Positions 51,020 through 60,238 of a stretch of 64,000 nucleotides of DNA are shown here, piece after piece (positions within the stretch are counted from its first letter, which is position 1; each line of letters begins with the position of its first letter). The notes below the pieces were generated by a model. That model was not told the origin of the DNA. It searched no databases and saw only the letters and a program-made list of their open reading frames with translations. The position numbers and the translations under genes are program-made. The DNA is from Eubacterium aggregans (GTDB taxonomy: Bacteria > Bacillota > Clostridia > Eubacteriales > Eubacteriaceae), in contig NZ_FNRK01000002.1 of assembly GCF_900107815.1 (NCBI RefSeq), forward strand, positions 1 through 64,000, read 5' to 3'.

Positions 51020-52387
51020 ATGAAAGTAACAGTCATTGGGGCCGGTCCCGGAGGCTACGAAGCAGCGATCATGGCCGCTAAATGTGGCGCTGAGGTAACG
51101 GTTATTGAAAAGGATCAGGTCGGCGGAACGTGCTTGAATCGGGGATGTATCCCGACAAAAGCTTTTTTAGCGGCAACCGATGTCCTCGATGCAGTGGAAA
51201 ATGCCGGAGAATTTGGGATTACCACTGGTGAATACTCGGTGGATTACAGCCAGATTTTAGCCCGGAAAAATAAGGTTAAAGATAGCCTGATTAAAGGCAT
51301 TGAAGCCCTTTTTAAACAAAATAAAGTGACCCTGATTCATGGGATTGCAACCCTAAAGGATGCCCACACCGTCGTGGTAGAAGGCGCAGAAGGCACCCAG
51401 GAAATTGAAACGGATAAAATTATTTTAGCCACGGGTTCGGCACCGGTATGTCCCGGTATGTTTAAATACGATGGCGAGACGGTCATTACCTCCGATGAAA
51501 TATTGGATTTGGACGTGCTTCCAGCATCCATTATCATCGTTGGGGGCGGGGTTATCGGCTGTGAAATTGGCCAGTTCCTCCGTCGTCTTGGGGTGGAGGT
51601 TACCATTGTGGAAGCCTTATCCCAGATCCTGCCCAATATGGACAAGGATGTCTCCAAGCAGCTGGCCCGCCAGTTGAAAAAAGAAAAGGTCAAGATGGTC
51701 ACGGGTGTCGGCGTCCAAGAGGTAGAGGTAAGCGATGCCGGTGTTAAGGCAACCCTGGCCAACGGGAAGGTGTTTGAAGCTGAAAAAATGCTGGTCTCCA
51801 TCGGCCGCCGCTCCTACACCGATGCCTTAAACGCCGCTGCCGCTGGTGTTGAAATGGACGAACGGGGACGGATCGTGGTCAACGATAAAATGGAAACCTC
51901 GGTTCCTGGCATTTATGCGATAGGGGATATCATCGCTACAGCACAGCTGGCCCATGTTGCTTCTAAGGAAGGGATCGTGGCCGCAGAAAATGCCTGTGGT
52001 GCCGATAAAAAGGTGGACTACCGCGCCGTTCCTGGCTGTGTGTATACCGATCCTGAGGTCGCCAGTGTGGGCCTGACAGAAGCGGAATGCGCCGACAAGG
52101 GCATCACAACCCACATCGGGACCTTTGATTTCCGGATGCTTGGGAAAGCCCAGGCCATTGGAAAAATCCAGGGCTTTGTCAAAATCATCACCAATGATGA
52201 TGATGTGATTATCGGAGCCGCAGTGGTCGGCCCCCATGCGACAGATCTGCTGGCAGAGCTGAGCCTGGCTGTCCATTGCCGGTTAACTGCCGCCCAGGTG
52301 GGTGATGTCATCCATCCCCATCCCTCCCTGTCCGAGGCCCTCATGGAAGCCCTCCACGACGTTCACGGAAAATCAGTGCATAAGTAG
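51020..52387 (+). CDS. lpdA: Dihydrolipoyl dehydrogenase
   Basis: 455 residues. FAD motif GAGPGGYEA at the N-terminus, redox-active disulfide in GGTCLNRGCIPTKAF, NAD motif IVGGGVIGCEIGQF, and C-terminal HPHPSLSEALMEA (His-Glu dyad). It transfers electrons between dihydrolipoamide on GcvH and NAD. It starts immediately at the metF stop. In acetogens lpdA and gcvH copies sit in Wood-Ljungdahl clusters without the rest of the glycine cleavage system. Confidence 0.96.
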   Translation: MKVTVIGAGPGGYEAAIMAAKCGAEVTVIEKDQVGGTCLNRGCIPTKAFLAATDVLDAVENAGEFGITTGEYSVDYSQILARKNKVKDSLIKGIEALFKQNKVTLIHGIATLKDAHTVVVEGAEGTQEIETDKIILATGSAPVCPGMFKYDGETVITSDEILDLDVLPASIIIVGGGVIGCEIGQFLRRLGVEVTIVEALSQILPNMDKDVSKQLARQLKKEKVKMVTGVGVQEVEVSDAGVKATLANGKVFEAEKMLVSIGRRSYTDALNAAAAGVEMDERGRIVVNDKMETSVPGIYAIGDIIATAQLAHVASKEGIVAAENACGADKKVDYRAVPGCVYTDPEVASVGLTEAECADKGITTHIGTFDFRMLGKAQAIGKIQGFVKIITNDDDVIIGAAVVGPHATDLLAELSLAVHCRLTAAQVGDVIHPHPSLSEALMEALHDVHGKSVHK

Positions 52388-52536
52388 CCATCGCGGTTGC
52401 TTTTGCAAAGACGCGCAGCGTCAAAGCAAAAGCACAGCAGGCGTTATATGAGCGTAAGCGAATGCCTGCGGTACCCGATGGTTCGCAATTCCGGCCCATT
52501 TCATCCTAAAAAGGATTAAGAAATGGTCTGGAATTG
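52388..52536 (+). other. Highly structured intergenic element (three-way junction plus long hairpin)
   Basis: CCATCG (52388-52393) pairs with CGATGG (52476-52481) and encloses two arms: TGCTTTTGC/GCAAAAGCA with inner GACGC/GCGTC (52398-52434), and GCAGGCGTT/AATGCCTGC (52437-52469). A second long hairpin follows at 52486-52536: CAATTCC/GGAATTG, CCATTTC/GAAATGG and ATCCT-AAAA-AGGAT. There is no T-run. It could be an mRNA processing or stability element, a structured RNA, or a small REP/MITE-like repeat. I cannot assign a known class. Confidence 0.7.
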
Positions 52537-52566
52537 TGATCATTATATTAAAAGGAGCGATAAAAT

Positions 52567-52947
52567 ATGAACATCCCTGCAAATTTAAAATATGACGTTG
52601 AACAGCACCTATGGTTTGATATTGACGGTGATACGGTCGCTATCGGTATCACCGATTTTGCCCAGGATCAGCTGGGTGATATCCTCTTCGTTGATCTGCC
52701 GGAAAGTGATGACGAATTCGCTGAAGGTGAAGAATTCACAGAAGTGGAATCCGGGAAAAAAGCAACGGCCATTGAAATTCCCTTTGGAATGACCATTATC
52801 GAAGCCAATGAAGAATTGGATGACGAGCCGGAAAAAATCAACGAAGATGCTTACGCTGCCTGGATTGTGAAAGCCAAGGTCGAGGATCCGTCTGTATTTG
52901 ATGATTTGGGCGATGCCGCTGCCTATGAAGCAGCGATTGCCGAGTAA
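52567..52947 (+). CDS. gcvH: Glycine cleavage H protein
   Basis: 126 residues. The lipoyl-bearing Lys is Lys64 in VESGKKAT (ESVK in most H proteins). Other family parts: VAIGITDFAQDQLGDILFVDLPE and INEDAYAAWIVKAKV. It carries the lipoyl arm oxidised by LpdA. AAAGGAG precedes the start. Without gcvP or gcvT nearby, it may serve another lipoyl-dependent step or lipoate relay. Confidence 0.93.
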   Translation: MNIPANLKYDVEQHLWFDIDGDTVAIGITDFAQDQLGDILFVDLPESDDEFAEGEEFTEVESGKKATAIEIPFGMTIIEANEELDDEPEKINEDAYAAWIVKAKVEDPSVFDDLGDAAAYEAAIAE

Positions 52948-52950
52948 AAA

Positions 52951-53814
52951 ATGATGCAGGAATTTGTCGATTGCCATGTCCATATTGCCTCGGGGCACCA
53001 TGCGCCCCGAGGGTGGACGGCAAGCGATACGACTATGCGCCGCCATTTATTTTTAAAGACGATTGAATGCTATGGGGCTTTAAAAATAAAAGCATTACGC
53101 GACGGCGGCGATCGGTACGGTGCAGGTTCTTTCTTTAAAGCCATGACAGAAGATGCCGGGATCACCTTTACGACACCGATATGTGCAGTCCGAAAAGCCG
53201 GGTGTTATGGCGATTTTTTAGGACCAGCATTGGCCGAAGGGGCATCCATCACAACGGGGTTGGATGCCCTTTTTCGTCGTAAACCGGATTTTATTAAAAT
53301 TATTCAAACCGGTATTATGGGGCTGAAATCCCCCGGGCTGGTAGGTGGCGCTTCCTTTACATCCAGGGAGCTGCGGGATATCATAAAAAAATCCCATGAT
53401 GCCGGCTATAAAACCATGGTCCATGTCAACGATGCACGGTATATCATGGAAACTTTAGAGGCTGGGGCAGACAGTATCGAGCATGGCTATGATATTGATG
53501 ATGATTGTATTACGGCCCTTTTGGAAACCGGCTGTATCTGGGTACCGACCCTGGCACCCTTTGGGAATTTTGCAAAGGCGGAGGAAAACACCCTGGCAAA
53601 AACGGCGGAGTACTATTTTGAGCGCCATCAAATAGCGGTGAGAAAAGCCTGGGCGCTGGGGGTCTCCATTGCCGTGGGAAGTGATGCGGGGGCGGCTTAC
53701 GTTTCCCATGGACAGGGCACCTTGGATGAATGGAAATATTTGATGGATTTAGGCATTCCTCAAGAAGTCCTGATGGCAAACAGTTGGGAATTGGCAAGGT
53801 GGCATCAAATTTGA
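52951..53814 (+). CDS. Amidohydrolase-superfamily protein
   Basis: 287 residues of the metal-dependent amidohydrolase barrel. Likely metal ligands: DCHVHI at the N-terminus, His in TMVHVNDAR (about 155), HGYDID (about 176), and GSDAGAAYVSHG (about 234). It lacks the N-terminal beta sandwich of larger dihydroorotase/imidazolonepropionase-type enzymes. The substrate is not known. It starts 3 bases after gcvH and is followed by a RACE protein, so it is in a corrinoid/folate operon and might act on a folate-derived or methylamine-derived compound. Confidence 0.82.
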   Translation: MMQEFVDCHVHIASGHHAPRGWTASDTTMRRHLFLKTIECYGALKIKALRDGGDRYGAGSFFKAMTEDAGITFTTPICAVRKAGCYGDFLGPALAEGASITTGLDALFRRKPDFIKIIQTGIMGLKSPGLVGGASFTSRELRDIIKKSHDAGYKTMVHVNDARYIMETLEAGADSIEHGYDIDDDCITALLETGCIWVPTLAPFGNFAKAEENTLAKTAEYYFERHQIAVRKAWALGVSIAVGSDAGAAYVSHGQGTLDEWKYLMDLGIPQEVLMANSWELARWHQI

Positions 53815-53828
53815 CGGGAGGGATACAC

Positions 53829-55637
53829 GTGGAGAGGCAATTAACCATTTCTTTTCCAACGCTGGGTATACCAGAAATTAAAGCGAATAAGGGGGAAACC
53901 CTCGCAGGGGTCTGTGCTTCTGTGGGGCACCCCCTGAATGTCATTTGTGGCGGAACCGGAACCTGTGGAAAATGCGATGTTATCATAGAGGAAAACGGGA
54001 TAAGGAAAATGGTCCAGGGCTGTCGGCATCAAATCGAGACGGACACGGCTATTTTTTTATCCGCCGAGCGAATTCAAACACAAATCTTAGAATCAGGCTG
54101 TGGTGATGGGGTTCATTTTCAGCCGGATATCTTAATCCGGGTCCTTAAAAAGAAGCAGATGGCTTCCGGAGAATGTGGCTTTGATTTCGATGGGCTGCGC
54201 CAGGCATTGGCCCTTCCAGAACTTGAATTTGCGGATACTGCTGTGATGATAGCCTTTGGGGAGCTGATGAATATGGCGGAAGTACCGGCGTTTGCAGTCG
54301 TCATCCAAGGGCAGCGTATTCTGGATTTAATCCCCATGACCGGTGAAAAAAGTCCCCATGCCTATGGCATTGCCTTTGATTTAGGGACAACGACGGTGGT
54401 AGGATATCTTTATGACCTGGAGGATGGCACGGCATTAGGAACGGCTTCTGGAATTAATAATCAGATTTTTTGCGGTGCGGATGTGATTTCCCGGATTCGA
54501 TTTGCAGGCGAATGTCCTGAGAATCGACAAAGGCTAAAACAAGAGATTGTGAATACGGTATCCCAGCTGGTGTCTGAGCTTTGTCAGAATGCAGGTATTG
54601 ACAGTAACCACATTTACAAGGCTGTATTTTGCGGCAATAGCTGTATGAGCCATTTTTTCTGGGGTCTTAACCCCATGCGTTTAGGGCGGTCTCCCTTTGT
54701 GGGAATCTTTGGGGAAATGGTTCGAACCCAGGGGAGCGATTTATCCATCGGGATGAATACCTTGGGAGAGGTCTTGTTTTTGCCCCTTCTGGGGGGATAT
54801 GTTGGAGCAGATACCACTGCGGCACTCCTCAGTTTACCCCAGGATGATAAAGTCCGTCTGATCATTGATCTAGGAACCAATGGTGAAATTGCCCTGGGGA
54901 GCCAGAGGTGCTATTTAGTGGCATCCACTGCCTGTGGACCGGCACTGGAAGGGGCAGGTATTACCATGGGGATGCGGGGATCAACCGGTGCCATTGAGGG
55001 CATCAGCCTGGAAAAGGGGCAGATTGTTTGTAAAATTATTGGCGGAGGACAAGCCCTGGGGTTTTGTGGCTCAGGGATTGTGGATGCTGTGGCATTTCTG
55101 TTGGATGAAGGTTTGATTAACACGCGCGGTCAATTCATTCCAAAGGAACAGACCGAGAATACCCCCTGGTCCCACCGATTTGGGTATAAGGAGGGAGAAG
55201 GGCGGTATTTTACATTTATGACAGCAAAGGAGAACGCCGGAGGCTTGCCCATTATTCTAACCCAATGGGATATTCGCTCGGTTCAGCTGGCAAAGGCTGC
55301 CATTTATACGGGCTGTGAGCTTCTGGTAAAGGCCTTTGGCATTTCCGGGGAGGAACTGGAAGAAATTGTGGTGGCAGGGGCCTTTGGAAGCTATGTGAAT
55401 TTTCACAATGCCCAACGGATTGGTCTATTCCCGGATTTTAAAGGGGTGCCCGCCTGTACAGTGGGAAACGCGGCAGGAATCGGTGTCAAGCGTTGCTTGC
55501 TTTCTGCAGAAGAAACCAAACGCTGTACCCGTATTCCGAGGATAACTACCCACATCGAATTGGCAACAGATCCTGAATTTACCAAGGAGTACATTAAGAA
55601 CACGCGATTTAAAGAAGCTGGTGGCAGAAGGACATAG
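53829..55637 (+). CDS. RACE protein: reductive activator of corrinoid-dependent enzymes (DUF4445 family)
   Basis: 602 residues. [2Fe-2S] domain with CGGTGTCGKC and a fourth Cys in VQGCRH (about 38-78), a linker domain, then ASKHA-type ATPase domain: IAFDLGTTTVVGYLYD (about 180-195), LGGYVGADTTAALLS, IDLGTNGEIALG, VAGAFGSYVNFHNA. It uses ATP and a low-potential electron to return inactive Co(II) corrinoid to Co(I). The start is GTG at 53829, 7 bases after GGGAGGG; the longer reading begins inside the previous gene. Probably services the corrinoid protein at 58778 or methyltransferases elsewhere. Confidence 0.93.
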   Translation: MERQLTISFPTLGIPEIKANKGETLAGVCASVGHPLNVICGGTGTCGKCDVIIEENGIRKMVQGCRHQIETDTAIFLSAERIQTQILESGCGDGVHFQPDILIRVLKKKQMASGECGFDFDGLRQALALPELEFADTAVMIAFGELMNMAEVPAFAVVIQGQRILDLIPMTGEKSPHAYGIAFDLGTTTVVGYLYDLEDGTALGTASGINNQIFCGADVISRIRFAGECPENRQRLKQEIVNTVSQLVSELCQNAGIDSNHIYKAVFCGNSCMSHFFWGLNPMRLGRSPFVGIFGEMVRTQGSDLSIGMNTLGEVLFLPLLGGYVGADTTAALLSLPQDDKVRLIIDLGTNGEIALGSQRCYLVASTACGPALEGAGITMGMRGSTGAIEGISLEKGQIVCKIIGGGQALGFCGSGIVDAVAFLLDEGLINTRGQFIPKEQTENTPWSHRFGYKEGEGRYFTFMTAKENAGGLPIILTQWDIRSVQLAKAAIYTGCELLVKAFGISGEELEEIVVAGAFGSYVNFHNAQRIGLFPDFKGVPACTVGNAAGIGVKRCLLSAEETKRCTRIPRITTHIELATDPEFTKEYIKNTRFKEAGGRRT

Positions 55638-55656
55638 AAAGAGAGATAGACGAAGC

Positions 55657-56961
55657 ATGAATCTGGAAGAATCACTATGCTATATTGAAGAAAATGGAAA
55701 GTTTGGAATTAAGCTGGGCCTGGAAAAAATAGCGGCACTTCTCGAAGAACTGGGGAATCCCCAGGAAACCTTAAAGTTCATCCATGTGGCGGGGACCAAT
55801 GGAAAGGGCTCTGTGTGTCATATGCTTTCTGCAATTTTGACCAAGGCCGGTTATATTACCGGAATGTATACCTCCCCCGCACTGGAATCTTTTAATGAAC
55901 GAATTTGTTTGAATGACACTTGTATTGACGATCAAACCCTATCTGAGGTTGCCAGCCGGGTACGAAGGGCTTGTGATATCTTGGTCGCCCGTGGGATTGA
56001 GCATCCCACGGGTTTCGAAATCGAAACAGCTATGGCTATTTTATATTTTTATGAAAAACAGGCGGATATCTGCATTATGGAGGTAGGTATGGGCGGCCGC
56101 TTAGATGCAACCAATGTCATCCCCGCACCACTGGTCGCTGTTATTATGGGAATCGATATTGACCATGCCGATTATTTAGGAGATACCGTTGGAAAAATCG
56201 CTGCAGAAAAAGCAGCCATCATCAAGGCGGGATCAACGGCAGTGGTTTATCCCCAGAGGCCTGAAGCCTGGGAATCCATTGCCCTGGCGGCAGAGGCGGT
56301 AGAGGCCCCTGTAATCCATGTGGCTGTGGAAGATTTAAAGCCTTTGGGCCAAAGCCAATGGGGCCAGCGCTTTGACTACCAAAGGGCGGGCGGCATACCT
56401 GGGCTAAAGACCTTCACCCTTAAGCTTTTGGGGGAACACCAACAGGCCAATTGTGCCACGGTGCTGACAGTGATTGCCCTTCTTTTGGATAAGGGGTTTC
56501 AGATTCAGCCCACAGCCATTGAAGAGGGACTTTCCAGTATGGTGTTTCCTGGGCGATTTGAGTTCTTAAACCAGGAGCCGGTTATTTTAATCGATGGTGC
56601 CCACAACCCCGATGGCATTGGCAGTTTTGCCAAAAATATTCAGACGTATTTCCCGGATCGTCCCATCAATCTGTTTTTTGGGATGCTGGCGGATAAGGAT
56701 ATCCGGAAGTCCCTGGATCTGCTCATTCCCCTGGCGACGACCATCGGCACCTTGACGCCAGACAATGAGCGCGCCCTTCCCGGAGAAGCCATGTCAGAGT
56801 TTATAAAGAGTGCCTATGGGAGAGAGGCAAAGGTATGGGATACTCCAGAGGACGCTTTAGCCAGTATTGACTGGACACAAAAAAAAGCCGTCAATGCCTT
56901 CGTGGGATCACTTTATATGATCGGGAAGGTACGAACGGCTTATCGGCATAAAAAAGATTAA
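55657..56961 (+). CDS. folC: Folylpolyglutamate synthase / dihydrofolate synthase
   Basis: 434 residues. P-loop HVAGTNGKGSVCHML (about 46-60), TSPALESFNERI, GMGGRLDATNVI, and C-terminal domain INLFFGMLADKD. It attaches glutamates to folates, which keeps THF in the cell and raises affinity of one-carbon enzymes. In operon with the RACE gene by 19 bases. Confidence 0.95.
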   Translation: MNLEESLCYIEENGKFGIKLGLEKIAALLEELGNPQETLKFIHVAGTNGKGSVCHMLSAILTKAGYITGMYTSPALESFNERICLNDTCIDDQTLSEVASRVRRACDILVARGIEHPTGFEIETAMAILYFYEKQADICIMEVGMGGRLDATNVIPAPLVAVIMGIDIDHADYLGDTVGKIAAEKAAIIKAGSTAVVYPQRPEAWESIALAAEAVEAPVIHVAVEDLKPLGQSQWGQRFDYQRAGGIPGLKTFTLKLLGEHQQANCATVLTVIALLLDKGFQIQPTAIEEGLSSMVFPGRFEFLNQEPVILIDGAHNPDGIGSFAKNIQTYFPDRPINLFFGMLADKDIRKSLDLLIPLATTIGTLTPDNERALPGEAMSEFIKSAYGREAKVWDTPEDALASIDWTQKKAVNAFVGSLYMIGKVRTAYRHKKD

Positions 56962-56970
56962 GGATGCATC

Positions 56971-57744
56971 TTATAGCGTTTTGAATTTCGCCCGGACTTC
57001 TTCTGCTTTGCCACAGGTCATGACCCCTTCGGGACATGGGCCTTCCACACAATTGGGACCGGCATGGGAGAAAAGGATGGGCGCTATTTTTTTGCATTCT
57101 GCAAGCATCTGGGTAGCGCATTCCCGGATTTCCCACTGGGCGCGGCTGCAGCATCGGACATTGAAGAAATGGAGCAGTTCCCGGACATTCATAGTGACCA
57201 CGATTTTAGTTTCGCAGCCATTGGGGAGGACGTAACGGGCATCCTCAATTCCCATTTTTTCAGCAGCAGAGGTGGCTTGCTTTTCGCCCATGCCTTTGGC
57301 GAGGAGCCCTGCCTTGTGTTTTGCAATGAGCAGATCGGCTAAGACATCGTAGGAAGCCTGGGCATTTTCCATGGCCCGGAGGTATTCTTCCTTTGCAGCT
57401 GGGATTTCGGCAATTTCTGGCGGGATGACATAATCAAAGCTGGATTTTTCCGAAACATACCGTTGGGACTGCTGGCTAAAGCTGGCCATACGATGGCGAA
57501 CCAGCTGGTGGGTGAGGGAACGGCTAACCCCCTCAATGGCAAAGGTAAAGGTGGCGTGCTCCACGGGGGAGGCATGGCCCATAGACACCAGGCGATTCAA
57601 GAATTTCTCCACTGCCTCTGGGGTGAGATCGGCCATAATGTCCTTCGCCCCGGAGTGAGAATAACAGAGCTTTGCAGCAGCTGCAATAGTTTTTTCAGGT
57701 TCTGGGGTGTGTTGAATAAGGGTGACGCTTAATTTTGATTCCAT
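56971..57744 (-). CDS. thyX: FAD-dependent thymidylate synthase
   Basis: 257 residues. ThyX motif [14 protein letters not shown] (RHRxxSxxxxSxRY; about 82-95) plus the Cys-rich C-terminus ([15 protein letters not shown]). It makes dTMP with methylene-THF and NAD(P)H, keeping THF reduced instead of oxidising it to dihydrofolate, useful for an organism relying on THF. Start at ATG 57744, 8 bases after AGGAG. Convergent with folC. Confidence 0.94.
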   Translation of the reverse strand: MESKLSVTLIQHTPEPEKTIAAAAKLCYSHSGAKDIMADLTPEAVEKFLNRLVSMGHASPVEHATFTFAIEGVSRSLTHQLVRHRMASFSQQSQRYVSEKSSFDYVIPPEIAEIPAAKEEYLRAMENAQASYDVLADLLIAKHKAGLLAKGMGEKQATSAAEKMGIEDARYVLPNGCETKIVVTMNVRELLHFFNVRCCSRAQWEIRECATQMLAECKKIAPILFSHAGPNCVEGPCPEGVMTCGKAEEVRAKFKTL

Positions 57745-57947
57745 TGACAACTCTCCTTCATAAAAAAAATTCCATTCCGAAAAGTATCCACTTCCGAATG
57801 AATGCTTGCAAAAAGTATACCATTTCCTGGTCCAAAAAGATATTATGTTTATTATTTGTCAAGGGAAAAGCCATGATTTACATCTTTGAAAACCGCTGAA
57901 GCCATGGTATGATAATGTTATAGAAATACCGAAAGGAATCTTAAACA

Positions 57948-58778
57948 ATGATCATAATCGGTGAACGGATTAATGCTATCGCCTCTGGGGTAAAAGAGGC
58001 CATTGAGAAAAGGGATGCCCCTTATATAGAAGATCTGGCCTGGCGCCAGACACAGTGTGGCGCAGATTATTTAGACTGCATGGCAGGAAGGACCAAAGAT
58101 CCATACCAGGTTATGAAATGGCTGATCAAAGTGGTGCAGGATAGGGTGGATACGCCATTATGTATTGACAGCGGGGATCCCAGGCTGCTGAAGCGCCTCA
58201 TTGAATCCGTGGACTTCCATCGGCCGGGCATTATTAACTCAGTTAGTGGTGCGGGAAAAAAGGGGGAAATTCTTTTTCCAATGATTGCTGGAACCCCATG
58301 GAAAGCCATTGTTTTGACCTGTGATGATCGAGGGGTACCCAAGACCACGGCAGATAAGGTGGAAATTGTGAAACGACTCCTTGAGCAGGCTGATTACTAC
58401 GGTGTCGCCATGGATCAGCTTATTTTTGATCCCTGTATCATGGCCCTTGTGGCCGTGCCGGGAGTGATGAAAACCTATATGGCTGATGTGGCCGCCATTC
58501 GAAGCTGTGCCCCAGAGGCCATGGTTTTAGGCGCAATTTCTAATATTTCTTACAATATGCCCGAACGGAGCGTCATCAATGCGGCCTGCATGACCATGGC
58601 CATCCAGGCCGGAGCAGAGGCAATGCTGGTGGACCCCTGTGATCAGGATATCACCAACGCCCGATTTGCTGCGGCGGTGCTGATGGATGTCGACCACCGG
58701 GGATTGGATTATAATCGGGCCTGGCGGGATGGTCGCATCCTGGGGTGTTCCGGAAATCAGGATAAAGGAGAAGGCTGA
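57948..58778 (+). CDS. Methyl-THF:corrinoid methyltransferase (pterin-binding, AcsE/MtvA-like)
   Basis: 276 residues of the dihydropteroate-synthase-like barrel. It begins IIIGERINAIASG; pterin-binding residues lie in DYLDCMAGRTKDP, TPLCIDSGDP and LGAISNISYNMPERS (family GLSNVSFG). It moves a methyl group between methyl-THF and a corrinoid protein. The corrinoid protein follows at once with a 1-base overlap. The specific acetogenic AcsE is expected later in the acs operon, so this may serve another methylated substrate. Confidence 0.9.
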   Translation: MIIIGERINAIASGVKEAIEKRDAPYIEDLAWRQTQCGADYLDCMAGRTKDPYQVMKWLIKVVQDRVDTPLCIDSGDPRLLKRLIESVDFHRPGIINSVSGAGKKGEILFPMIAGTPWKAIVLTCDDRGVPKTTADKVEIVKRLLEQADYYGVAMDQLIFDPCIMALVAVPGVMKTYMADVAAIRSCAPEAMVLGAISNISYNMPERSVINAACMTMAIQAGAEAMLVDPCDQDITNARFAAAVLMDVDHRGLDYNRAWRDGRILGCSGNQDKGEG

Positions 58779-59416
58779 TGTTTGCAGATGAGTTAAATGC
58801 CTCCATCGAGGCCATTGATAAAGGTAGGGGACAAACCTTAATTCGGGATGCTTTGGCTACAGGGATGCGGCCGGAAGAGGTTGCCGGGTATTTAAAGGAT
58901 GCCATTGCCCAGATGCTTAAAAAATATGAAGAGGGGGAATACTTCATCGCTGACCTCATCATGATGGGAGAAGTCATTGCAGGGTTCTATCAGCTGGTTA
59001 GGCCGACGGATGCCGATGTCATTCCCTCGGGGAAGCTGGTCATCGGAACCATCTTTGATGACATCCACGATGTTGGGAAAAATATTTTTTGCAGTCTGGC
59101 AAGAAGTGCCGGGTTCACAGTGGTGGATTTGGGTATTGATGTTCCCGTTGGAAAATTCATCCAGGCCATCGAGCGGGAGAACCCCGATATTCTGGGGGTA
59201 TCCGCTGTCCTTTCCACAACCTTAGACAATGTGAAGGTTTTGGTGGATGCTCTGGAAGCCCAAGGGCTCAGGGAGCGGGTAAAGGTGATCTTAGGCGGTG
59301 CGGTTGCAACACCGGATTGTGTGACGGCCATCGGCTGTGATGCCAGTACCATGGACGCAGTCGAAGGACTCAGCCAGTGCATTGCCTGGATGAAGGTACA
59401 AAAGGTGGAGGACTGA
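58778..59416 (+). CDS. Corrinoid (cobalamin-binding) protein
   Basis: 212 residues: a helical cap (1-85) and a Rossmann-type B12 domain from about 85 with the base-off/His-on motif DDIHDVGKN (His97) and VVDLGIDVP, LGVSAVLSTTLDNVK, LGGAVATP. It shuttles methyl groups between the methyltransferase before it and a substrate-specific partner (such as an MttB- or MtaB-type enzyme), which is not in the window. Confidence 0.95.
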   Translation: MFADELNASIEAIDKGRGQTLIRDALATGMRPEEVAGYLKDAIAQMLKKYEEGEYFIADLIMMGEVIAGFYQLVRPTDADVIPSGKLVIGTIFDDIHDVGKNIFCSLARSAGFTVVDLGIDVPVGKFIQAIERENPDILGVSAVLSTTLDNVKVLVDALEAQGLRERVKVILGGAVATPDCVTAIGCDASTMDAVEGLSQCIAWMKVQKVED

Positions 59417-60120
59417 TGGCACGGATTCTATATCTTGATATCGTTAATGATATTAAGAGTAAAATTGAAAAAGGTGTTCTACGCCCTGGGGACATGCTGC
59501 CCTCTGAAAATGAGATGACGGAGCTGTATGGCGTCAGCCGCACAACCCTAAGAAAAGGTTTGGCGCTTTTAGTCAATGAAGATTATATCTACACGATTCA
59601 GGGAAAGGGGCATTTTGTCTGTGAACCGGCCAATAGCCACTATCAATTTTATTTTGATGAAATTGATAGCTTAAAGGTGGAGATTGAGGAAGTTAAGCTC
59701 CATAGTGTACGCTCGGTCCCCCCGAGCCGAAAACTCATCCGTGAGCTGGGGGTCAGACCCTATGAGTATGTGGTTAAAATTGAAAAGGTAGCCATGGAGG
59801 ATGATAAGATTATCATGGTTTCCATTGTCAACATTCCTTACGAAAAGGGAAACCCCATTGTTGAGAGCGTCATCAACTTTGCCAATTATGATGGCTATAT
59901 TAAAGAGGACGATTTACAATTTCAGATCCGGAAGAAGCTGCGGTTAGAAATTGTGGTTCCCCCCATGGAAATCTGTGAGCTGTTGGATATTCCACCTGGG
60001 GATTGCTGTTTTCGAATATCTCAGAGAATTGTCTCCCTTAAAGATAATTCGCCAGTAAGTTACAATGAATATTATATCAATCGCAATTATTATGAGCTGG
60101 AGGCTGAAACCACCATATAA
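59416..60120 (+). CDS. GntR-family regulator with UTRA ligand domain
   Basis: 234 residues. Winged HTH at the N-terminus (DIVNDIKSKIEKGVLRPGDML, ELYGVSRTTLRKGLALLVNEDYIYTIQGKGHFV) and a UTRA-type effector domain (about 78-234). The ATG overlaps the stop of the corrinoid protein gene. Downstream lies a consensus promoter with tandem palindromes of GntR type, so it probably controls the acs operon, and perhaps its own methyltransferase operon. Confidence 0.9.
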   Translation: MARILYLDIVNDIKSKIEKGVLRPGDMLPSENEMTELYGVSRTTLRKGLALLVNEDYIYTIQGKGHFVCEPANSHYQFYFDEIDSLKVEIEEVKLHSVRSVPPSRKLIRELGVRPYEYVVKIEKVAMEDDKIIMVSIVNIPYEKGNPIVESVINFANYDGYIKEDDLQFQIRKKLRLEIVVPPMEICELLDIPPGDCCFRISQRIVSLKDNSPVSYNEYYINRNYYELEAETTI

Positions 60121-60142
60121 TTGGAAATACAGCCATTAGAAC

Positions 60143-60199
60143 AGGGCCAGGGAAAGACGATCCGGTAGAGGATTGGAATTTCTTGGTCCCTTTTTATTT
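60143..60199 (+). terminator. Terminator after the GntR gene
   Basis: AGGGCCAGG (60143-60151) pairs with CTTGGTCCCT (60182-60191) with one bulged base around a 30-base loop; T-rich tail TTTTTATTT. Confidence 0.6.
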
Positions 60200-60238
60200 C
60201 TTGATAAAAGAAAAACATAATTTTACCATAATCTACTG

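Noticed and set aside
52388-52536. Glycine riboswitch before gcvH
   Set aside because: The stems do not show the tandem glycine-aptamer cores; the element lies inside an operon and its folds are long perfect arms.
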